Of a stretch of 7,918 bases of DNA, positions 1-5,464 are shown piece by piece (the stretch's first letter is position 1; every line of letters begins with the position of its first letter). The DNA is from CAUZSM01 sp963582685. GTDB lineage: Archaea > Thermoplasmatota > Poseidoniia > Poseidoniales > Thalassarchaeaceae. The stretch is from contig CAUZSM010000076.1 of NCBI GenBank assembly GCA_963582685.1, positions 1 through 7,918 on the forward strand, read 5' to 3'. The translations under genes and the position numbers were made by a program. The notes below the pieces were generated by a model. The model did not search any database and was not told the origin of the DNA. It saw nothing but the letters and a program-made list of their open reading frames with translations.

Positions 1-460
1 AAAGACCTTCTTTGAGATGAGAAATGTCACGACTTCGTAGCATTCCCGGTGATTGCTGGCCCACACTGACCTCGCCATCCGATGTGCTGACTTTTCGTGG
101 TGAAAGGTGGAAAAGGTCGTGAACGGTGACTGAAACTGGAACGCGCTTGCCATCAGAGTCTGTAACCGGCGTGACTGGTACAAGATGCGCTTGTTCTTGG
201 TCGCTGATGTGCAGAAGGTCGACTGCTGACTCAGCGACCAGTCGCTCAAGTTCGGCTGCTACGTGTGTTGGATGCGTTGTACGTCGTCGCCTCCAACGAG
301 CGAATGGATTGCCGCCGAGTGGATGCTCTACCTCATCTGCGAGAGACCAGCCGGTAACTGCATCCTCTCTCAACCTTACCACAAGGTCCGCATGGGCACG
401 CCCTAGGCCGCTTGCTCTGGGCAGCGCTCCTCCGCGAGCGACGAGTACTCTACGCACCAT
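1..460 (-). CDS. GT4-like glycosyltransferase, N-terminal part (runs off left edge)
   Basis: Reading the minus strand from an ATG at 460 gives 153 codons open to the window edge, so the C-terminal part and stop are missing. Residues 1-28 form a first Rossmann strand (VRRVLVARGG) followed by a glycine-rich loop (ASGLGRAHADL), as at the N-terminus of GT-B glycosyltransferases. Residues 83-93 (LHISDQEQAHL) and 108-119 (VPVSVTVHDLFH) match the 'lhv..q......pvvvTvHDl' strands of GT4-type enzymes. Such enzymes move a sugar from a nucleotide-activated donor to a glycan or lipid-linked acceptor on the cytoplasmic side. An in-frame TAA lies about 27 nt upstream of the ATG, which limits the start to this ATG or the next codon, GTG. 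No Shine-Dalgarno site is visible; a TATA-like box sits about 25 bp upstream, consistent with a leaderless message. The gene is divergent from another glycosyltransferase. Donor and acceptor cannot be told. Confidence 0.82.
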   Translation of the reverse strand, partial: MVRRVLVARGGALPRASGLGRAHADLVVRLREDAVTGWSLADEVEHPLGGNPFARWRRRRTTHPTHVAAELERLVAESAVDLLHISDQEQAHLVPVTPVTDSDGKRVPVSVTVHDLFHLSPRKVSTSDGEVSVGQQSPGMLRSRDISHLKEGL

Positions 461-480
461 TGACTCTGCCAGCCCATGCT

Positions 481-490
481 GATATTAAAC
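481..490. promoter_or_regulatory. Shared TATA-like box of divergent glycosyltransferase promoters
   Basis: The sequence gatattaaac is the only AT-rich patch in the 50-bp gap between the divergent starts. Its centre (485.5) is 25.5 bp from the plus-strand GTG at 511 and 25.5 bp from the minus-strand ATG at 460. Archaeal TATA boxes are centred about 26 bp upstream of the transcription start, so both mRNAs would begin at or next to their start codons. Neither start has a Shine-Dalgarno site. No clear purine-rich BRE is visible on either side, so the sequence does not favour one orientation. Assignment is by position and composition only. Confidence 0.55.
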
Positions 491-510
491 GGGCGAGCGA
501 GTGCGCATCT

Positions 511-1755
511 GTGGAAGGCGATTCCAGGCCGGGACCGCGGCTGCTAGTGGTCAAGGGCACGTTTGAGCAGTTCGGAGGTGCCGAGCGTGACCTATTGAAC
601 AATCTCAGTGCCTGGCAGTCTCACTTCAATATCACACTAATTTCACTCAACCTGCCTGCAGAAGCAAGCGAACGACTCGCAGCGCTTGGGGTTGAGGCGA
701 TCACGCCTGTGAAGCAGTGGAGCAAGCCAACCGGTGCACTCGCTGAAATCAATGCCAAAGCGAGTCGCTCAGCGAAAAAGGAGTGGCGACGGCTGCTCGC
801 TGATGCGGACAGTGGACTTGCTGAGGCGCTCGACTCCGCCGACGCGATTCACATCACTAGCGGCGTCGGCTCGCTGGAATTCGCTGCACTGGTTCCAGAA
901 GGTATGCCACTGCACTATCATTGCCTTGAGCCGCATCGCGGACTACACGAAGGCGTGTTGCATCGCCGTATCGATGGTAGACCAAAACGGCCACTCGCCA
1001 TTACCGAGACTCTGCTCACCCGCCAACGCCGTTCAGACATCCGTTTGACACAGGCAATCGCCTCGCGCGGACACGCGGCCATCAGCGGAAACAGCCCATG
1101 GATTCAGCAGCGCATCAAGGATGTATATGGCATCGAGGCAGGAATCCTTCTTCCAACTGTAAACACCACAACCTGGTCAACTGAACAGATGGTGAGTTCC
1201 CCCATAGAAGGTGACTATGTCGTCAGCATCGGCAATGCCTCTTGGGTCAAAGGTACTTGGGAAACCGTCGAGATGCTAGCGGGTAGCGGTCTTTCTCTAG
1301 CTCTAGTTGGAGGCGGAGATGAGGCTGACCTTGTCCTATTACAGCAACGCGCAACGGCACTTGGTGTTGGATTGCATCTAATGCCAAGACTGTCACAAGG
1401 AGTTCTGGTTGCTTTGGTCAAGGGGGCGCGGGCGGTCGTATCACTCGCTCATGCAGAACCCTTCGGCCTCACCCCTGTAGAAGCGCAAGCGGCCGGCACA
1501 CCCGCAATCATGGTTGATGAAGGAGGATTCAGTTACACCGTCGAAGACGGTGTTTCCGGCCGCCTACTACCTAGACCAGTTACCGGCGAATCCCATCTCA
1601 AGTGGCATGCTGCGCTTGCGGAGGCTGCCGACCCACACACCCGTGAAGCATGGAGGCAGGGTGGATTGGCAAATATTACAGAAATGGGCTTGAGGCCACA
1701 AGACCAAGCGGCAAGATTAGCGGAAATTGTTGGAACCCTTCTGATGGAAAAATGA
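511..1755 (+). CDS. GT4-family glycosyltransferase
   Basis: A 414-residue GT-B fold glycosyltransferase when started at GTG 511. The N-terminal strand and loop PRLLVVKGTFEQFGGAERD (residues 9-27) include the GGAER motif common in GT4 enzymes that bind a glycan or lipid acceptor. The C-terminal donor-binding half shows SIGNASWVKG (239-248), LALVGGGDE (263-271) and the hallmark EX7E motif E316-PFGLTPV-E324, followed by an EAQAAGTPAI stretch and a GGF..TVEDGVSGRLL segment that normally contact the nucleotide sugar. There is no signal peptide or membrane helix, so it is probably cytoplasmic and works on surface polysaccharide, glycolipid or protein N-glycan assembly. The open frame extends upstream to TTG 412, but that start would overlap the divergent gene and the extra 33 residues look unlike a glycosyltransferase. 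GTG 511 is at the correct distance from the TATA-like box. Sugar specificity is unknown. Confidence 0.88.
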   Translation: MEGDSRPGPRLLVVKGTFEQFGGAERDLLNNLSAWQSHFNITLISLNLPAEASERLAALGVEAITPVKQWSKPTGALAEINAKASRSAKKEWRRLLADADSGLAEALDSADAIHITSGVGSLEFAALVPEGMPLHYHCLEPHRGLHEGVLHRRIDGRPKRPLAITETLLTRQRRSDIRLTQAIASRGHAAISGNSPWIQQRIKDVYGIEAGILLPTVNTTTWSTEQMVSSPIEGDYVVSIGNASWVKGTWETVEMLAGSGLSLALVGGGDEADLVLLQQRATALGVGLHLMPRLSQGVLVALVKGARAVVSLAHAEPFGLTPVEAQAAGTPAIMVDEGGFSYTVEDGVSGRLLPRPVTGESHLKWHAALAEAADPHTREAWRQGGLANITEMGLRPQDQAARLAEIVGTLLMEK

Positions 1756-1758
1756 CAG

Positions 1759-1763
1759 TTTTT
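1759..1763 (+). terminator. Short T-run, possible archaeal terminator
   Basis: Five consecutive T bases lie four bases past the TGA of the glycosyltransferase gene and upstream of the next promoter. Archaeal RNA polymerase commonly stops at short T-runs without a hairpin. No stable stem is seen next to it, so the call rests on position alone. Confidence 0.35.
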
Positions 1764-1795
1764 GGGGAGTATCAAAGACTTCCACCCACAAATCC

Positions 1796-1804
1796 CTATT
1801 AAGT
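1796..1804 (+). promoter_or_regulatory. TATA-like box of the acidic protein/regulator operon
   Basis: The motif TATTAA (1797-1802) lies in the 68-bp gap before the acidic-protein gene. Its centre is about 24.5 bp before ATG 1824. The same hexamer TATTAA occurs in the divergent promoter at 483-488 at nearly the same distance from its start codon. No Shine-Dalgarno site precedes the ATG, so a leaderless transcript beginning at or very near ATG 1824 is likely. Confidence 0.5.
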
Positions 1805-1823
1805 CGGGAACAACGTTTACTCT

Positions 1824-3038
1824 ATGCTTGGTTCAATGAGCATTACAGGTAAGGGAGGCATAGCTGCCCTCGTTATTCTGCTGGCAAGCGCGCTAGTCGT
1901 GAGTGCTGCAGGTGTGACGGAGGCGCTGAAGGATGACGGCTTCCTTGCGATTGGGGAGGGTGAGGAAGCACCACAGCCAGTCGACGAGGAAACGGAGCCA
2001 GAGAATGATAACGAACAACAGAGCAATTTGACTGTAGAGGATTGTGAACAATTCCTCTTGTCTCTCTGGGATTCGATGAACAACGAAGATTTCAATGCGA
2101 GTGACGTTGATTGGCAGATGGTCGAAGACTGTGAATATCTGCTGTTTGATGACACTGGCTTGGATGAAGATGACTTCGCAGATGACGAAGAGGACTGGTC
2201 AGAGGACGACCATGACTTCGACGGACTGGAAGACATAGATTGTCAGGAAATCGCAGACCAGATAATGGCGGCGTTGATGGACGGCGTTGTCAGCATCGTC
2301 GAAAATGATGATGGGTCAATCACCGTGACCTACGTCTTCGGAGACGGTACCTCAGTCAACGAGACCATCACTGCAGAGCAACTCGAGGAAATTGCCGAGA
2401 TGATCCAGCGGGCCATCGAAGAGTGCGAGCGCATGCTTGAGGAACTTGCAGAACTCGATGAGGAGGACTCGGAAGACTACGAGGATTACGAGGACTACGA
2501 CGGAGATGACTGGAATGATGAATATGGAATTTCAGACAACACCGAAGTGTGCCGGGAACTTGAGCACTATCTGCTCAACCTAGAAATTGATGACAATGCA
2601 ACCGATGAGGAACTCGAAGACATCGAGGACACTATCCATGATCTCATCGAGGATTGCGAAGAGAGTCTAGAGGACCTCTACGAAGATGAGGAGGAAGACT
2701 GGGACGACGAGGACGTTTGCGAGTGCGAGTGCGAGTGCTGCGAGGAGCAGCCCGAACTCGAGGTCTGGCAGGAAGACGACGGAACAGTCATTTTCGTCTA
2801 CATCGATGAGAATGGCGACGTAGTTCAAGTCGTGTTGACTGAAGAGGAAATCATTGAGTTGCTAGAGCAACTGGCAGCTGATGAGGATTCAGAAAGCGAC
2901 AATGCAGAAGCCGACGATGAACTCGATGGGGATGAGCAACAGCCCGATGACGAGGACACTCAGGAAGACTCGGATGACGACACCACCGCCGACGAAGACA
3001 CCGCAGAATCGGAGTCAGACGCAGAGGCGGAGGCCTGA
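1824..3038 (+). CDS. Highly acidic exported or membrane-tethered protein with internal duplication
   Basis: Not recognised as a named family. Residues 12-30 are a hydrophobic helix after a short N-terminus with one Lys, followed by small residues (SAAG), so it is a signal peptide or N-terminal anchor and the rest is extracytoplasmic. The 404 residues hold only five Lys/Arg (K10, K36, R196, R203, R244), and none after 244. There are 11 Cys: 74, 103, 140, 201, 243, 278 and a cluster 299/301/303/305/306 separated by Glu. A diverged two-part unit occurs twice: helical acidic segments at about 70-125 and 240-293, each with two Cys and ending in EDW, followed by beta-rich segments at about 153-194 and 311-350 that align without gaps from a DDG. 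Residues 351-404 are a low-complexity Asp/Glu/Ser tail. Four N-glycosylation sequons occur (N68, N91, N179, N258). It is 17 bp upstream of the regulator gene, so probably co-transcribed. Cation binding and a ligand role for the regulator are inference. Confidence 0.85.
   Translation: MLGSMSITGKGGIAALVILLASALVVSAAGVTEALKDDGFLAIGEGEEAPQPVDEETEPENDNEQQSNLTVEDCEQFLLSLWDSMNNEDFNASDVDWQMVEDCEYLLFDDTGLDEDDFADDEEDWSEDDHDFDGLEDIDCQEIADQIMAALMDGVVSIVENDDGSITVTYVFGDGTSVNETITAEQLEEIAEMIQRAIEECERMLEELAELDEEDSEDYEDYEDYDGDDWNDEYGISDNTEVCRELEHYLLNLEIDDNATDEELEDIEDTIHDLIEDCEESLEDLYEDEEEDWDDEDVCECECECCEEQPELEVWQEDDGTVIFVYIDENGDVVQVVLTEEEIIELLEQLAADEDSESDNAEADDELDGDEQQPDDEDTQEDSDDDTTADEDTAESESDAEAEA
2472..2498 (+). 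repeat. Three 9-bp units encoding (Glu-Asp-Tyr)3
   Basis: The units GAAGACTAC, GAGGATTAC and GAGGACTAC differ only at synonymous positions and encode EDY three times (residues 217-225) in the acidic linker between the two halves of the protein. The synonymous differences suggest the repeat is kept at protein level and is not a fresh slippage product. Confidence 0.75.
2718..2744 (+). repeat. In-frame TGCGAG microsatellite encoding the Cys-Glu cluster
   Basis: Three perfect TGCGAG units, a single TGC, then another TGCGAG encode alternating Cys and Glu ending with a Cys-Cys pair (residues 299-307). All units are identical at DNA level, unlike the EDY repeat, which suggests recent slippage. Gain or loss of a 6-bp unit would add or remove one Cys-Glu pair without changing the frame. 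Confidence 0.85.
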
Positions 3039-3055
3039 AGGACGAACAGGTCAGG

Positions 3056-4864
3056 ATGACACATGACATGAGGGGGAAGGAGCGCGAACTTTCGCACTCA
3101 CCGCTTCAGCGGCGAGGTGCGATGACTGCAGCAGCGGTCACGCTCGCGCTCTTCCTCCTCTCACCACCCGTTTTCGCAGAAGATCCCGGCGAAGATGATG
3201 AGTGGGACGATTGGATACAATGGGATTGGGCGCTGGATTGCGCTGACTTCTACATGGCAGATTGGGTTTGGATAGGTGGAGGAACACCCCCCGGCCTAGA
3301 TTTTGATGGCGACAGCATCCTCGATGACCACTATCCACTCGGAGTGGTGCAAACAGGAAATGACACCGTATACCTTGAAGGTGAAGACGAGAATGGTATT
3401 TGGGAAATCGAAGAGTGGGACATCGAGGACCCAGAGGAGTTCTGGATTCCGTCAACAAGCAATGATACCGTCGGTATTACCTGCGTTGAGACAGCATTCT
3501 GGTTTGATTCCACGGAGGAATATGAGGTCGATGGATGGTGTAGTGACACGTTTGTATTAGATCTAGAAAACCCAATTGGTGCTATCGACTTGATGCTTGA
3601 AGTAGAGGAAGAAGGCAGTCTTTTCTTCTTCCAAGACGGTGAGAATATCGAAATATGGTCAGGCCAACATATTCAGAACGATTTGTATCGACTGGTTGAC
3701 TTTGATGACGATGAACCTGTCTTTGAATTAGTGGATGAGCCACTGAACGAAACCGATGTCGAGGTGATGGTTGATTCTGCGACCGGGCAGAATATTTTCA
3801 TTGATGAGGGAATGCAATGGATAGATCAGGTCTTTGAGCCCCCATCATTCGGTAATCAATTGATTAATGCAAGTTCATGGGGCATGATGCCCTGCTGGTA
3901 TGAATTTGGGTATGAGTTTGAGGAAGAATGGCACACCGTGGATTACTATGGCGTGCTCTGGGTGACCTTGCCTCAAACTGGAGTTCCCACTGGAGGGGAT
4001 GACCTCTCGCCACCAGACCCTGAGAATGGTACTGAGGAAGACGGTGGTTCCGGCGACAATGGCTCAGATGATTCGGGATTTGAGTTGCCTTCCGGCAACG
4101 GTTCAGGCCAATCTCCTCCGCCTGACAATTCTAACAGCACCTTCAGCGATGGACTCACACTCTACGGCCCTGCAGCAACCGCTGTCACCCTGACAGCGGT
4201 GATAGGCGGTATGTTCGCCTATTCAGAGGCCATACGATACCCATTCAGCAGCCGGATGTGGTGGGCATTCGGATTCCTGCTCGGTGCGACGCGCAAGGAC
4301 GCAGGCGGAGCATACCAGCGCGGACGAATAGTTGGCGTGATCACTACCAATCCCGGAATACATCTCTCAGCATTGATTCGAACACTCGGAATGGGCAATC
4401 ATCAGGCAGCACACCATCTGAGAGTGCTGGAAAAAGAGGCCATCGTCTGGCATCGCATCGTAGGTAGAGAAGTGCGTTGGTTCACCGCCGATGTTCCGCA
4501 GAATCTTGCGACTGAGGAATTACCTAAGCCGAAGATGATGCTCTCGCAAGATTCGATTCCATATCGTATTCTGCTGCATCTGATGACGCTAGCTGGCGAA
4601 GGAATGGAGGGGTGCAGCCAGAAGAAGCTCGCGAAGGAGGCTGGTGTCAGCCAGCAACTCGCCTCCTACCACCTGCGAGCGCTGACCGAATACGGCCTAG
4701 TCGAGAAAAGACGGGCAGGCATCGGCAACCTCGTTCGAATCACATCAGAAGGGTTGGAGGCGTTGGCTGGTGGCGAGCCTCCGTTTGAGCCGCTGCCAGA
4801 GCCGGGCGACGACGATGCTGCGCTTTACGACAGTCTGCTCGGTAGTCTGTCTGAAACACTGTGA
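3056..4864 (+). CDS. One-component transmembrane regulator: acidic ectodomain, one membrane helix, two winged-helix domains
   Basis: A 602-residue membrane protein. Residues 1-41 are a signal peptide with an Arg-rich n-region (QRR), hydrophobic core 24-36 and a VFA cleavage-like site. The ectodomain (42 to about 308) is very acidic and Trp-rich near its start (W50, 53, 56, 58, 70, 72), has four Cys (62, 143, 162, 280) and a DxDxD loop at 82-90. Residues 310-366 are a Gly/Ser/Pro/Asp stalk, and 368-390 a membrane helix. The cytoplasmic part has a first winged helix (about 421-478, NPGIHLSAL then HHLRVLEKE), as in euryarchaeal membrane-bound winged-helix regulators, and a second (about 500-570, KKLAKEAGVSQQLASYHL, wing with KRRAGIGN). 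It probably turns an outside signal into a change of DNA binding with no kinase. It is the second gene of its operon, 17 bp after the acidic protein. ATG 3122 is an alternative start (GAGGTG just upstream) but would lose the charged n-region. Ligand and target genes are unknown. Confidence 0.88.
   Translation: MTHDMRGKERELSHSPLQRRGAMTAAAVTLALFLLSPPVFAEDPGEDDEWDDWIQWDWALDCADFYMADWVWIGGGTPPGLDFDGDSILDDHYPLGVVQTGNDTVYLEGEDENGIWEIEEWDIEDPEEFWIPSTSNDTVGITCVETAFWFDSTEEYEVDGWCSDTFVLDLENPIGAIDLMLEVEEEGSLFFFQDGENIEIWSGQHIQNDLYRLVDFDDDEPVFELVDEPLNETDVEVMVDSATGQNIFIDEGMQWIDQVFEPPSFGNQLINASSWGMMPCWYEFGYEFEEEWHTVDYYGVLWVTLPQTGVPTGGDDLSPPDPENGTEEDGGSGDNGSDDSGFELPSGNGSGQSPPPDNSNSTFSDGLTLYGPAATAVTLTAVIGGMFAYSEAIRYPFSSRMWWAFGFLLGATRKDAGGAYQRGRIVGVITTNPGIHLSALIRTLGMGNHQAAHHLRVLEKEAIVWHRIVGREVRWFTADVPQNLATEELPKPKMMLSQDSIPYRILLHLMTLAGEGMEGCSQKKLAKEAGVSQQLASYHLRALTEYGLVEKRRAGIGNLVRITSEGLEALAGGEPPFEPLPEPGDDDAALYDSLLGSLSETL
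3114..3119 (+). promoter_or_regulatory. Possible Shine-Dalgarno site for an internal start at 3122
   Basis: GAGGTG lies two bases before an in-frame ATG at 3122. The ATG at 3056 has only a weaker AGGTCAGG immediately upstream. Starting at 3122 gives a signal peptide with no positive n-region, which is unusual, so the upstream start is preferred. The two starts cannot be separated from sequence alone. Confidence 0.3.
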
Positions 4865-4867
4865 TTC

Positions 4868-5464
4868 TCATTCTGCCATTCGCTGCGGCTTGGGTTGCAA
4901 GAAGATGACAACAAGCATGGTTGCAAGGCCAACCAGCATCAGTACCACTGACACGAAGGTGCTGATTTCCGGCGCGCTCTCGAAGTGCGGGAAGAAGGGG
5001 AGGATGTCCATGACGGCCTCTCCTCTAGCGAGCAAACCTCCGATAGATCCGAGCAGGTAGGTCACGTTGATGGCGAGGAATGCGATGACGGTCTGCACTA
5101 CCGCCAAGCGGCGGTGATTCCACAGACCGGGGCCAAGAGTCATCCTACCATAGATGAAACCAATCCAGAGCCCCGTGCACAGGCCTGACAGAATCATTTT
5201 GTTGACCGCCTGCGGGTCAGAAGCAGTATCCCCCGATGCAAGATAACCGGTAATAATAGCGAATGGAATCATCGCAAGGCCAAATCCTGCTGCCCATAAG
5301 GACGCTGCATCAATGCCGGTCAGGACCTTCGGTCCTACTCGCATAGAGAGCGGGTTGCTGAACGAAGCGATACAACGCAATATAGTCGCAAACACGGCTA
5401 TCGATAGCGAGCCGACGACGAGTTCTACCGAGAATGCGTGGAAGGAACTTGCACCGACCATCAC
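4868..5464 (-). CDS. Five-helix membrane protein, DUF2231-like
   Basis: Hydrophobic segments at about 12-32, 55-76, 90-108, 119-140 and 168-189 give five membrane helices. Positive residues fall at 42-46 (MRVGPK), 117-119 (HRRL region) and 191-195 (KPKPQR), so the N-terminus should be outside and the C-terminus inside. The pattern resembles DUF2231-type proteins: an N-terminal FHAFSVE region, D52..W57..G60 leading into an ITGYLASG turn, and a late GSIGGLLARG segment. That match is from pattern memory and is moderate. DUF2231 proteins have been linked to redox membrane complexes, which would fit the upstream CX3CH protein, but His ligands are few here (H9, H117). The start is GTG 5464, which overlaps the upstream stop as GTGA, or ATG 5461 as TGATG; both are served by a strong GGAGGTGA. 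It is the last gene of its operon; its stop is 3 bp from the stop of the opposing regulator gene. Confidence 0.8.
   Translation of the reverse strand: MMVGASSFHAFSVELVVGSLSIAVFATILRCIASFSNPLSMRVGPKVLTGIDAASLWAAGFGLAMIPFAIITGYLASGDTASDPQAVNKMILSGLCTGLWIGFIYGRMTLGPGLWNHRRLAVVQTVIAFLAINVTYLLGSIGGLLARGEAVMDILPFFPHFESAPEISTFVSVVLMLVGLATMLVVIFLQPKPQRMAE

Noticed and set aside
126..482. Plus-strand 118-codon open frame near the left edge
   Set aside because: It is antisense to the minus-strand glycosyltransferase, its protein is Ser/Arg-rich low-quality sequence, and the minus frame has clear GT4 motifs.
1817..2236. Minus-strand Ser-rich open frame of 139 codons
   Set aside because: The poly-Ser composition is simply the reverse complement of Asp/Glu codons of the acidic protein.
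2718..2744. Short repeat considered as CRISPR or direct-repeat array
   Set aside because: The units are 6 bp, have no spacers and lie in frame inside a coding gene.
2804..2838. Possible EF-hand at YIDENGDVVQ in the acidic protein
   Set aside because: Gly falls at the fourth loop position rather than the sixth and the helix-loop-helix frame is absent; it fits the turn of a beta-hairpin better.
2851..3069. Short open frames on both strands over the acidic tail
   Set aside because: They are shadows of the repetitive GAC/GAG coding sequence, with no start signals or domain content.
3114..3124. Internal ATG 3122 as the true start of the regulator
   Set aside because: It would remove the Arg-containing n-region of the signal peptide; kept only as an alternative.
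3066..3127. Twin-arginine signal in the regulator N-terminus (RR at residues 19-20)
   Set aside because: The residues after RR (GAMT) do not match the S/T-RR-x-F-L-K pattern, so an ordinary Sec signal is more likely.
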